Below, in pieces: positions 27,961 through 36,972 of a stretch of 64,000 bases of DNA (the first letter of the stretch is position 1; every line of letters begins with the position of its first letter). A model generated the notes under the pieces. The model was not told the DNA's origin. It was given only the letters and a program-made list of their open reading frames with translations, and did no database searches. A program made the translations under genes and the position numbers. The DNA is from Candidatus Hydrogenedentota bacterium (GTDB lineage Bacteria; Hydrogenedentota; Hydrogenedentia; Hydrogenedentales; SLHB01): positions 248,001-312,000 of the forward strand of contig JAKPDK010000042.1 of the NCBI GenBank assembly GCA_029552745.1, given 5' to 3'.

Positions 27961-28176
27961 GACCTCAGCTCCCTTTGTTTGGTGCGCAATCCCCGCCCAC
28001 CCCGAATTGGACACTGTAAGACATTTCTTGAAACCCATAGCGTATATCCATGCCATTATTCTATCACGTGAATGAGTCGTGGAAAACACGCTCTTCAAGA
28101 ACCGGGACTCATGTACCTTTAAGAAAAATTACGATCGCAAGAAGACGCTGCAAAGGCAGAGGTGTCCGCGACTTCC

Positions 28177-28226
28177 TGAGGGGATTGCCACGTCGCCCTT
28201 TTAGGGCTCCTCGCAATGACAGCGCG
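28177..28226. repeat. Intergenic repeat element, single right arm
   Basis: GAGGGGATTGCCACGTCGCCCTTTTAGGGCTCCTCGCAATGACAGCG. Confidence 0.75.
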
Positions 28227-28474
28227 GGGTGGAGCAGAAGAGAAAGCAGGGTAGCAATGAGGGTATTCGAAGATGTTGGAGGAAAGTTGTAGAGACTGAA
28301 GACACACCGGTAGCAGTGGTGCCGGTGCCTTTTCCCCAAGAGGCTAAGGGAAGGTCCTTTCAGGCATAGCTCAGACGGCGTATGAGCACAAAACAGTGTA
28401 TTGAACTAGTGCAATTGTTTGTGTTAAAGTATTAGGAACTTTTGCATACAAGAGCTGCGCCCGTAACCGTGTGC

Positions 28475-28514
28475 AGTTGGGCTTCCTTGTTTCATGAAAG
28501 GGAAGCTGACAACT
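28475..28514 (+). promoter_or_regulatory. Possible structured 5' leader hairpin upstream of the nadX-rplU operon
   Basis: AGTTG-gg-CTTCC-ttgtttcatgaaag-GGAAG-ctga-CAACT: two stacked stems with internal loop. Confidence 0.4.
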
Positions 28515-28604
28515 ACAGATAGAGATAGTTAAGACAGGGCAAAAGCAATTTAAGGTTGCCTGCATGATATTGCCGCGAATCGCGGCTTGAAGGAACCGTA
28601 GCCG

Positions 28605-29423
28605 ATGAAAATGCGGGTGGGCATGATCGGGTGCGGGAATATCGGTGCTGACTTATGTATCGCGCTCCAACGTGGGACGATTCCTGCGGAAGTGGTTGCG
28701 CTGACCGATATTGACGCCTCACGTGCGGCAGTGTTGTCTCGCACGTTTCGGCTGAATGCCAAAATATGTGGTCTGGACGAAAACGCTGCCTGCGCCGATT
28801 TTTTGGTAGAATGTGCGGCAACGGACGCCGTAAAAGGCGTTGTGGAAGCAGCAATTCGTGAGCATAAAGATTGCCTAATCCTGAGTGTGGGCGGTCTGAT
28901 GGATTGTCCCGAATTGCTTGACCGCGCCCGTGAGAATGGTGTGCAGATTAGGGTGCCGTCAGGAGCCCTGTGCGGTCTGGACGGTATCCGCGCCGCGATG
29001 GAAGCCGGTTTGCATATGGTGACGATTACCACGCGCAAGCCACCCAAGGGCCTGGAAGGCGCACCCTATTTGGTGGAGAACAAGATCGACCTGACGAATT
29101 TGACGGAACCAATGGTCGTGTTTGAAGGTTCCGCGCGGGAAGCTTGTAAGGCATTCCCGAAAAATGTAAATGTTGCGGCGGCGCTAAGTTTCGCGGGAAT
29201 AGGACCCGACCAGACGCAGGTGCGCATCATTGCGGACCCGAATGCGACGTTGAATTCGCACGAAATTGTTGCGGAAGGCGCTTTTGGCAAGCTTCGAGCC
29301 GTAACCGAAAACTTGCCATCGCCGCGCAACGCAAAATCGAGTTATTTGGCATCGCTGTCGGCTGTAGCAGAATTGCGGGCGGCGGCGGAAGCGTTTGTTG
29401 CCCATCGCGCGGGTAAGGCGTAG
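28605..29423 (+). CDS. nadX: L-aspartate dehydrogenase-like NAD(P) oxidoreductase
   Basis: MRVGMIGCGNIGADLC, ILSVGGLMD, VPSGALCGLDGIRAA, TRKPPKGL, NVNVAAALSFAGIGPDQTQVRIIADP: DUF108/aspartate dehydrogenase hallmarks. Confidence 0.85.
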   Translation: MKMRVGMIGCGNIGADLCIALQRGTIPAEVVALTDIDASRAAVLSRTFRLNAKICGLDENAACADFLVECAATDAVKGVVEAAIREHKDCLILSVGGLMDCPELLDRARENGVQIRVPSGALCGLDGIRAAMEAGLHMVTITTRKPPKGLEGAPYLVENKIDLTNLTEPMVVFEGSAREACKAFPKNVNVAAALSFAGIGPDQTQVRIIADPNATLNSHEIVAEGAFGKLRAVTENLPSPRNAKSSYLASLSAVAELRAAAEAFVAHRAGKA

Positions 29424-29446
29424 GGCAAAACGGTGGAGAATGGAAC

Positions 29447-29776
29447 ATGTACGCAGTAATTTCAACAGGCGGAAAACAAGTTAAGGTGCAACCCGGGGCA
29501 CGTGTTCGGGTGGAGCGGCTCGATGCGCCGATCGGCGACTTGGTGGAAATTGATCGAGTTTGCCTCATTGCTTCGGATACCGGGCTGGTAGTGGATCCCC
29601 ACCAGCTTGCCGGTGCAAAAGTCGTGTGTGAAGTGGTCAATCAAGGTCGCGGTAAGAAAATACGGGTTTTCAAGAAGAAACGCCGCAAGAATTACACGCG
29701 GTTGCAGGGACACCGGCAGGCATTTACGGAATTGCGTGTGCGTGAAATTGTGACAGCAGCAGGCACAACGGCGTAA
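29447..29776 (+). CDS. rplU: 50S ribosomal protein L21
   Basis: MYAVISTGGKQVKVQPGARVRVERLD...VVNQGRGKKIRVFKKKRRKNYTRLQGHRQAFTELRV. Confidence 0.97.
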   Translation: MYAVISTGGKQVKVQPGARVRVERLDAPIGDLVEIDRVCLIASDTGLVVDPHQLAGAKVVCEVVNQGRGKKIRVFKKKRRKNYTRLQGHRQAFTELRVREIVTAAGTTA

Positions 29777-29788
29777 AGGGTTTCGACA

Positions 29789-30055
29789 ATGGCTCACAAG
29801 AAAGCAGGCGGCAGTTCAAGAAACGGCAGAGACAGCAATTCGCAACGGCTTGGGATTAAGCGGTACGGCGGCGAATTTGTGCGTGCCGGTAACATTTTGG
29901 TGCGGCAACGCGGCACAGCGATTCGCCCGGGCGTGAATGTCGGGTTGGGCAGAGATGATACACTTTTTGCGCTTGCTGACGGCGTTGTCCGATTTCGCCA
30001 AATTACGAAAGAGCGCAAGTGTGTCGACGTTCTCCCAGCGTCAGCGACAGAATAA
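29789..30055 (+). CDS. rpmA: 50S ribosomal protein L27
   Basis: [62 protein letters not shown]. Confidence 0.98.
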   Translation: MAHKKAGGSSRNGRDSNSQRLGIKRYGGEFVRAGNILVRQRGTAIRPGVNVGLGRDDTLFALADGVVRFRQITKERKCVDVLPASATE

Positions 30056-30103
30056 CGCAGACGTGCGTAAGCGTCAGCCGCGTGTCTATCGAGCAGCAAG
30101 CTG

Positions 30104-31351
30104 ATGTTTGTCGATCGGGCGCGGATTCGGGTTACAGGAGGTGCGGGCGGTAACGGTTGCTGTAGTTTCCGCAGGGAGAAATATGTTCCTCGCGGGGGAC
30201 CTGACGGGGGCGATGGAGGAAAAGGGGGCGATATTCTTTTTGTTGCCGACAAGGAACTCACTTCCCTACTCGATGTCCATTATCATTACCATTGGAAAGG
30301 AAAGCCGGGCGGACACGGTTCAGGCAACAACCGCCATGGTCGAAACGGCGAAGACGTTATTGTCCGGGTTCCGTGCGGAACCGTCGTGCGGAAAGCCGAA
30401 ACCGGCGAAATAGTCGCCGACTTGGTTCAGGACGGCCAACAGTTCTTGGCGGCGCGCGGGGGCAAAGGGGGAATGGGCAACACGCACTTTGCCACTTCCA
30501 CAAACCGGGTGCCTCGTTTTGCTGAAAAGGGGGAACCCGGAGAGGACGTCGAGTATTTGCTGGAATTGAAACTGATTGCCGACGTGGGTTTGGTAGGATT
30601 GCCCAATGCCGGCAAATCGACCTTTTTGGCTTCCGCAACGGCGGCTCGACCCAAGATTGCTCCCTATCCGTTCACGACACTTTCGCCGAATCTGGGTGTC
30701 GCCCTCTTAAGTGACCATCGCACGCTCACTTTGGCAGACATTCCGGGAATTATCGAAGGGGCGTCGGAAGGCAAAGGACTCGGGCACGAGTTTCTTCGCC
30801 ATATCGAGCGAACACGCCTGCTGTTGTTTTTGATAGATCTCGGAGACCCCGACCCGCTCACCACACGTCGGATTCTTGAAGCCGAATTGGCAAAGCATAG
30901 CCCCATATTTCAAACTCGGCCGCGCGTTTTTGCCCTGAACAAGGCGGATGTACCGGAAAACCGACTCAGATTTGACGCAATCCGTCCGTTTTTCGAGGAG
31001 CCTTTCTTGATTTCCGGTTTGACCGGCGAGGGGCTTCCCGAACTGCTGGAACATTTGTGGCAACGAGTTGATGTCATCCGGAAGACACCCGAAAAAGAAT
31101 CCGTGCCGGAAAAAGAATATGTCTATGAGCCGCCGTTTACCCTGGAGCGTTGCGCAGGTGGTTTTCGTATCCGCGGGGAGACGATCGTACGAGCCGCAAG
31201 GATGACGGATTTTAATAACGAAGAAGCCGCGGCGCATTTTCAAATGCGCTTGCGGAAGATGGGGATATTGAAGGCGTTGAAACGTATGGGGGCTCAAGAA
31301 GGCGACTCGGTTTTCATTGATACTATTGAATTGGAGTATGATCCAGACTGA
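30104..31351 (+). CDS. obgE: GTPase Obg
   Basis: Obg fold MFVDRARIRVTGGAGGNGCCSFRREKYVPRGGPDGGDGGKGG; G1 GLPNAGKST; G3 DIPGIIEGA; NKADVPE. Confidence 0.97.
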   Translation: MFVDRARIRVTGGAGGNGCCSFRREKYVPRGGPDGGDGGKGGDILFVADKELTSLLDVHYHYHWKGKPGGHGSGNNRHGRNGEDVIVRVPCGTVVRKAETGEIVADLVQDGQQFLAARGGKGGMGNTHFATSTNRVPRFAEKGEPGEDVEYLLELKLIADVGLVGLPNAGKSTFLASATAARPKIAPYPFTTLSPNLGVALLSDHRTLTLADIPGIIEGASEGKGLGHEFLRHIERTRLLLFLIDLGDPDPLTTRRILEAELAKHSPIFQTRPRVFALNKADVPENRLRFDAIRPFFEEPFLISGLTGEGLPELLEHLWQRVDVIRKTPEKESVPEKEYVYEPPFTLERCAGGFRIRGETIVRAARMTDFNNEEAAAHFQMRLRKMGILKALKRMGAQEGDSVFIDTIELEYDPD

Positions 31352-31353
31352 CC

Positions 31354-32496
31354 ATGGACGTGATAAACGGTAAAAAGAGATCTATCAAAACGCTTGTCGT
31401 GAAAGTGGGCACCACCCTTTTGTCCGGACCCCAGGGGTTTGATGGCGCCGTGCTCGAATGTTTGGTGAAGGAATTTGCCGCACTGAAACGAGAGCACGGG
31501 ATGAATATTTTGATCGTCTCCTCCGGCGCGGTAGGGTGCGGTATGGCGGCTTTGGGCATGAAGGCGCGCCCCAGGTCTCTCCCGATCAAACAAGCAGTCG
31601 CCGCAGTCGGCCAAGCTCGGCTCATGCACTATTACGAAGTCCTTTTTGAGAAATACGGAGATGGGCTGCAAACCGCCCAAGTCTTGCTGACAGCGGCCGA
31701 TTTGGATCATCGAGTCACATATCTAAATGTCCGCAATACAATTTATGCGTTGTTCGACATGAAGCAGGTGATTCCTGTGGTGAATGAAAACGATTCGGTA
31801 GGTACTGAAGAACTCCGTTTTGGGGATAACGACACGTTGGCGGCGCGGGTGGCTGCGAAAATAGACGCCGACCTTCTCATTCTCCTTTCCGATATTGACG
31901 GTCTCTACGACAAGAATCCCCGAACCCATCGCGATGCGCGTTTGATACCTTATGTGGAGCGCATTACCCCGGAAATCATGGCACTCGCCGAAGGTACTAC
32001 GACTCAGACGTCCGTGGGCGGCATGAAGACCAAGCTGGAAGCCGCAAAGATTGCGTGTGCCGCGGGTGTTCCCATGGCCATTGCCGATGGGAGAAGGCCG
32101 CATGTTATTCACGACGTCCTCGCCCAAGCTTGCCCAATGACCCTTTTCGGTGTAGCAGAAAACTCCCTTTCTCAACGCAAACGTTGGATTGCATTTGGTC
32201 GAGCAGCTCGCGGCACAATTCGGGTTGATGACGGCGCCGTAAACGCCTTGTTACGGAAAGGTAAGAGTCTGTTGCCCGCGGGTGTTGTGGAAGTTGAGGG
32301 CATTTTTGATGTGGGTTCCGCGGTACACGTCACGGACAAATCAGGTCGTCCGATCGCACGGGGATTGGTAAATTACAATAGCGAAGATATCAGAAAGATC
32401 AAAGGGTGCAAAAGCGACCAAATTCAAGCCATTCTGGGACACAAAGACTTTGATGAAATAATTCACCGAGATAATCTCGTTTTACTAGAGGTGTGA
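31354..32496 (+). CDS. proB: Glutamate 5-kinase (with C-terminal PUA domain)
   Basis: TLVVKVGTTLLSG, IVSSGAVGCGMAALG, PVVNENDSVGTEELRFGDNDTLAARVA, LLSDIDGLYDKNPR, GTTTQTSVGGMKTKLEAAKIACAAGVPMAIADGR. Confidence 0.97.
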   Translation: MDVINGKKRSIKTLVVKVGTTLLSGPQGFDGAVLECLVKEFAALKREHGMNILIVSSGAVGCGMAALGMKARPRSLPIKQAVAAVGQARLMHYYEVLFEKYGDGLQTAQVLLTAADLDHRVTYLNVRNTIYALFDMKQVIPVVNENDSVGTEELRFGDNDTLAARVAAKIDADLLILLSDIDGLYDKNPRTHRDARLIPYVERITPEIMALAEGTTTQTSVGGMKTKLEAAKIACAAGVPMAIADGRRPHVIHDVLAQACPMTLFGVAENSLSQRKRWIAFGRAARGTIRVDDGAVNALLRKGKSLLPAGVVEVEGIFDVGSAVHVTDKSGRPIARGLVNYNSEDIRKIKGCKSDQIQAILGHKDFDEIIHRDNLVLLEV

Positions 32497-32528
32497 GGGC
32501 ACACTATTAAGTCTACAATTAGTATCAT

Positions 32529-33821
32529 GTGTTACAAACAACAAGGAAACCAGGGAGGAAATCGACCGTGGACGTTCGGCAAGAGGTGCTTCAAATAGGA
32601 CAGCAGGCGCGTCAAGCTTCCAATGTCCTTCGTTCCCTTTCCAGCGCCGTCAAGGACCGTGCTTTGAGGTGCATTGCGGACACGTTACGCCATAAGACCC
32701 GCGAACTTATCGACGAGAACCGGAAAGACGTGGAGGCAGGTAAAACGGCAGGTCTCAGTGATGCGCTGATTGACCGTCTCACCTTGAACGAAAAGCGCAT
32801 CGACGCCATGGCAGAGAGCTTGATTCAGGTTGCAGCGCTTCCTGACCCGGTAGGGGAAATTGTGACGCAAACCATCCGCCCGAATGGTCTTAGGATCGCC
32901 CAAATTCGGCAGCCTCTTGGCGTGGTAGGTATCATCTACGAAAGTCGGCCGAACGTAACAGCGGATGCCTCGGCGCTCTGCTTGAAATCAGGCAACGCTG
33001 CCATTCTGCGGGGAGGTTCCGAGGCAATACACTCTAATTTGGCAATAGCCCGCGTGATCCATGCAGGCCTTTTGGAAGCCGGCGCCCCCTCCCATGCCGT
33101 CCAGATCATTCCGACTACAGATAGGGCAGCAGTAGGTGAAATGTTGCGTATGAATCAATACATTGACCTCATCGTGCCCCGAGGCGGCAAGGGGTTGATT
33201 GAGAGAATCTACGCAGAGTCCCGTATCCCAGTGGTCGCTCATCTCGATGGAGTATGCCACACCTACGTACACGAAGATGCCGACTTAGATATGGCTCAAA
33301 AAATCTGTCTTAACGCCAAGTTACAGCGTCCTGGCGTGTGCAATGCTATGGAAACCTTACTTGTCCACGCCGCCGTTGCACCGACCTTCCTGCCTGCTGT
33401 AGCCCGCGCGTTACAAGAGGGTGGGTGTGAATTACGCGGTTGTGAACGCACGCAAACCTTCATTACCTGCAAACCGGCAACCGAAGAGGATTGGTACACG
33501 GAATACTTGGACAAAATTCTTTCCATACGGATCGTAGACTCTTTGGAACAGGCAATTGAGCACATCAACCATTACGGTTCGCATCATTCCGACGCCATTG
33601 TCACCGAAGGGTATGCCGCAGCTGAACGTTTCTTGGATGCGGTAGACAGCGCCGCGGTATATGTGAACGCCTCGACGCGTTTTACCGACGGTTTCGAATT
33701 TGGTTTGGGTGCGGAAATAGGCATTAGCACCAGTAAGCTCCATTGTCGAGGTCCCATGGCACTCAAAGAACTGACCTGCTTGAAATATGTCATTCGCGGG
33801 TCTGGGCAAATCCGCGAGTAA
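32529..33821 (+). CDS. proA: Gamma-glutamyl phosphate reductase (start may be GTG near 32569)
   Basis: IRQPLGVVGIIYESRPNVTADASALCLKSGNAAILRGGSEA, VPRGGKGLIERI, CHTYVHEDADLDMA, RPGVCNAMETLLVH, FTDGFEFGLGAEIGISTSKLHCRGPMALKELT. Confidence 0.97.
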   Translation: MLQTTRKPGRKSTVDVRQEVLQIGQQARQASNVLRSLSSAVKDRALRCIADTLRHKTRELIDENRKDVEAGKTAGLSDALIDRLTLNEKRIDAMAESLIQVAALPDPVGEIVTQTIRPNGLRIAQIRQPLGVVGIIYESRPNVTADASALCLKSGNAAILRGGSEAIHSNLAIARVIHAGLLEAGAPSHAVQIIPTTDRAAVGEMLRMNQYIDLIVPRGGKGLIERIYAESRIPVVAHLDGVCHTYVHEDADLDMAQKICLNAKLQRPGVCNAMETLLVHAAVAPTFLPAVARALQEGGCELRGCERTQTFITCKPATEEDWYTEYLDKILSIRIVDSLEQAIEHINHYGSHHSDAIVTEGYAAAERFLDAVDSAAVYVNASTRFTDGFEFGLGAEIGISTSKLHCRGPMALKELTCLKYVIRGSGQIRE

Positions 33822-33829
33822 GAGAGCGC

Positions 33830-34441
33830 ATGGTCACGCAGTCATCTTCGGAACCTATTCGCAGATTGGGGGTCTTTGGAGGCACCTTTGATCCGATTCA
33901 CTGCGCCCATTTGGCTATGGCACGCGCGGCTAAGGAGTTTGCGCGCTTGGATCAGGTCTTGTTTGTTGTATCGGCGCATCCTCCGCACAAGAAAGATGGG
34001 ACTTCGGCAACGCCGGAGCAGCGGTACGAAATGGTACGCATCGCTCTTGCCCAAGAGCCGCACATGGAGCCTTGCCGTCTGGAGCTCGATCGTCCTGGAC
34101 CGTCCTACACAGTAGATACCTTGGCGAAGATTCGCGAACAGTATCCTGCCGCGGAACTTTTCCTCATTCTGGGTATGGATTCCCTCGTCGATTTAGAGAA
34201 ATGGCGTAAACCGGAAGAAATTTTGCGTTTTGCGCGCATCCTTGCCATTCCGCGGTTGGGCTATGTGCCGCCGGAAAAAGTGCTGGATCATTCCTATGAC
34301 ATCGTCCCCTTTCCGGAAACCTCGTTATCAAGTACCGAGGTGCGCCGGAGGATTGCCTGCGGGGAAGACGTGTCCGCCGTTATACCTCCGGGCGTGGTGA
34401 ACTATATTAAACAGAATGCTATCTATAAGAATCATGACTGA
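33830..34441 (+). CDS. nadD: Nicotinate-nucleotide adenylyltransferase
   Basis: RRLGVFGGTFDPIHCAHLAMARAA, HPPHKKDG, GPSYTVDTLAKIREQYP, LFLILGMDSLVDLEKWRKPEEIL, SSTEVRRRIACGEDVSAVIPPGVVNYI. Confidence 0.96.
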   Translation: MVTQSSSEPIRRLGVFGGTFDPIHCAHLAMARAAKEFARLDQVLFVVSAHPPHKKDGTSATPEQRYEMVRIALAQEPHMEPCRLELDRPGPSYTVDTLAKIREQYPAAELFLILGMDSLVDLEKWRKPEEILRFARILAIPRLGYVPPEKVLDHSYDIVPFPETSLSSTEVRRRIACGEDVSAVIPPGVVNYIKQNAIYKNHD

Positions 34442-35009
34442 ACCGCTTTGTGAAGATAAAATCATTGCGTTTGTCAAGCAACGAATTCACTTGAAAACCT
34501 ACCGTCATATTCTTTCGGTCGGGCGAGTCATGGAGGAAGTTGCGATCCCACTGCGGCTTCGACCGGACAAGGCTCGTGTCGCAGGGTTGCTTCATGACTT
34601 GCACAAGGGAACTGACCCGAATGTGCTGCTGCAACTTGCCGAAGAATATGAGATCCCCTTCTCCGAAACCGCCCGGATAAAGCCCGCATTGTTGCATGGT
34701 CCCGTTGCCGCCGAGGTATGCCGCCGGGAGCTCGGCATCGACGACGACATCTACGAAGCGATTTTTTGGCATACCACTGGGAAGCCCAATTTGAACAAGA
34801 TGGGGCTTGCCCTCGTATTCGCCGATTTTTCGGAACCTCTGCGTGAACACCCGGAATCAAAACGGGCGCGCGAATTGTATGAAAGGAAAGGGTTTTTCCC
34901 TGCTTTGCGTTACGTCGCACAGAGAAAACTGGAACATGCGCAACAAAAACCGCCGGTCGATCCGCACACCCAAGCCTTCTGCACCTGGCTGGAACAGCAT
35001 TTGTCATGA
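34434..35009 (+). CDS. yqeK: YqeK-like HD-domain hydrolase
   Basis: RHILSVGRVMEEVAIPL...ARVAGLLHDLHKG, LLHGPVAAEVCRRELGI, AIFWHTTGKPNLNKMGLALVFADFSEP. Confidence 0.88.
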   Translation: MTEPLCEDKIIAFVKQRIHLKTYRHILSVGRVMEEVAIPLRLRPDKARVAGLLHDLHKGTDPNVLLQLAEEYEIPFSETARIKPALLHGPVAAEVCRRELGIDDDIYEAIFWHTTGKPNLNKMGLALVFADFSEPLREHPESKRARELYERKGFFPALRYVAQRKLEHAQQKPPVDPHTQAFCTWLEQHLS

Positions 35010-35788
35010 AGGTTTCGATAGATTCCCTCGCCGAAATCGCCCGCTATTATGACGACCTCATGTCCCATGTAAATTATGACCGGTGGTTCACGGTAGCGGT
35101 CGAGATTGCTGCTCTGTTACCGCGGGGTTTTTGTCATCTGGATGCTGCTTGCGGTACGTGCGCGTTGTTACGAAAACTGAGAGGATTGGGGTGGCGCTCG
35201 ATGGGGCTTGATCTTTCATTAGCCATGTTACGAGAGGGTTTTCGGCACGCGCCCGCTCCGACGGTGTTTGTCGCGGATCTACGCGCCGTTCCCGTTGTCA
35301 GTCAGTTCCATTACATCACGTGCTTATTTGACAGCATCAATTTTCTCACGGAGACAGCCGACCTTCGATTGGCATTCCGCGAGTTAGCTCGGGCGCTGCG
35401 GCCCGATGGCATCTTGTATTTTGACGTCGTCACAGAGCGCATGATTCTTGACCATTTCGCAGGGCGCCGCTGGACGGAGCGTAGTGGGAAACTGACCACC
35501 ACCTGGGAAAGCAAGTTTTGCCGCGAGTCCGGTATTATTGAAACCCGAATCTCGGTCAAAAATGGACCTGAGAGCGTTGTGCGAGAAAGGGTGTATCCCC
35601 TTTCGGTCATCGCAGAAGCCGTAGAGGCCGCCGGCTTACATGTGGTTCAGGCTGTGGACGCTGAGACATGGCAACCGATACGCCGTAAGACGACACGAAT
35701 CGACTATGTCGCGGTGAAAGGCAACCCCGAACTTTTCCGGGAACGACTGGCGGCAAAGGCAGAACGCATCCGTGACCTTATGCAATAA
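35006..35788 (+). CDS. Class I SAM-dependent methyltransferase
   Basis: YYDDLMSHVNYDRWF...GFCHLDAACGTCALLRKLRGLGWRSMGLDLSLAMLREG; ATGA overlap with yqeK stop. Confidence 0.85.
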   Translation: MKVSIDSLAEIARYYDDLMSHVNYDRWFTVAVEIAALLPRGFCHLDAACGTCALLRKLRGLGWRSMGLDLSLAMLREGFRHAPAPTVFVADLRAVPVVSQFHYITCLFDSINFLTETADLRLAFRELARALRPDGILYFDVVTERMILDHFAGRRWTERSGKLTTTWESKFCRESGIIETRISVKNGPESVVRERVYPLSVIAEAVEAAGLHVVQAVDAETWQPIRRKTTRIDYVAVKGNPELFRERLAAKAERIRDLMQ

Positions 35789-35811
35789 AGAGCAGCGGAC
35801 GCCTATCTTTC

Positions 35812-36867
35812 TTACGTCACATCCATGATTGTTTTCGGATTGCGGACGTGTCCGATGGCTTCTTCGTAACTGATGACACCATCCATATACAGCTCTTTGA
35901 TACAGCGGTCCATGGTGATCATGCCTTCCTTGGTGTTGGTCTCCATGATGCTGTACACCTGATGGGTCTTTCCTTCTCGGATGAGGTTGGCGACTGCCGT
36001 ATTGTTGCGGAGCACTTCGCAAGCCAGAACCCGACCCTCGCCGTCCGCTCGAGGCAACAACCGCTGAGAAAGCACAGCGAGTAGCGTCATCGAAAGCATG
36101 AAACGTACTTGATGTTGTTGTTCTGCCGGGAACACATCAATAATGCGGTCCACCGATTGGATGGCGTCGTTCGTATGTAAGGTGGCGAGAACCAAATGCC
36201 CCGTCTCGGCTGCTCGCAGCGCGGTCTGGATAGTTTCTAGATCGCGCATCTCGCCGACCAGAATCACGTCGGGGTCTTGACGCAGCGCTTTCACCAACGC
36301 AATGTAAAAATTGTCTGTATCCGTTCCCACTTCGCGTTGGTCGACAATGCTTTTGCGGTGCTGATGGACGAACTCAATTGGGTCTTCGATCGTGATGATG
36401 TGACACTCTCGCGTGTTATTGATGAGGTCTATCATGGCGGCTTGGGTGGTTGTCTTCCCGTGTCCCGTAGGTCCCGTGACCAAAATCATTCCCTGCCGAG
36501 CGAGAGCCAATTCTTCGGCGATCTTCGGGGCTCCCAGCTCCGCAAGACTAGGTATCTTGTCCGGTATAGGCCGAAGGGCGGCGGTCACAGCTCCTTTCTG
36601 ATAGTAAACGTTCACCCTAAATCGGTGTTTTCTGCCGGAAGCTAGGGAAAAATCCAGCTCTTTCTGGGTTTCAAATTGCGCCCGTTGTTCCGGCGTCAGC
36701 ACCTTATAAATCATCTGCTTCGTCTGTTCCGGTGTCAACGGTTCGTTACGCGTGCGGAATAACTTGCCGTTGACGCGCAGAATGGGGGGCGCTCCCGCGC
36801 TGATGAGTAAATCGGAAGCCTTCTGTTTCGCTACGAGTTCGAACAGGTCTGATAATTCGATAGTCAT
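35812..36867 (-). CDS. pilT: PilT-like type IV pilus ATPase
   Basis: ASDLLISAGAPPILRVNGKL, MILVTGPTGHGKTTTQAAMIDLIN, ITIEDPIEFVHQHRKSIVDQREVGTDT, LRQDPDVILVGEMRDLETIQTALRAAETGHLVLATLHTND. Confidence 0.93.
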   Translation of the reverse strand: MTIELSDLFELVAKQKASDLLISAGAPPILRVNGKLFRTRNEPLTPEQTKQMIYKVLTPEQRAQFETQKELDFSLASGRKHRFRVNVYYQKGAVTAALRPIPDKIPSLAELGAPKIAEELALARQGMILVTGPTGHGKTTTQAAMIDLINNTRECHIITIEDPIEFVHQHRKSIVDQREVGTDTDNFYIALVKALRQDPDVILVGEMRDLETIQTALRAAETGHLVLATLHTNDAIQSVDRIIDVFPAEQQHQVRFMLSMTLLAVLSQRLLPRADGEGRVLACEVLRNNTAVANLIREGKTHQVYSIMETNTKEGMITMDRCIKELYMDGVISYEEAIGHVRNPKTIMDVT

Positions 36868-36972
36868 AATTTGTGCCCTTCGTCCGCGATTTAACGCCGC
36901 CTAAAGTTCCCTTGCGTTTTCCATATTACAGAAGTTCTACACCTTACAGCAATCTCATGTTACGCCTTTAAG

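Noticed and set aside
28362-28420. tRNA-like start 'ggcatagctcagacggcgtatgagcac'
   Set aside because: No T-loop GTTCRA consensus or acceptor-stem complement downstream; not a tRNA.
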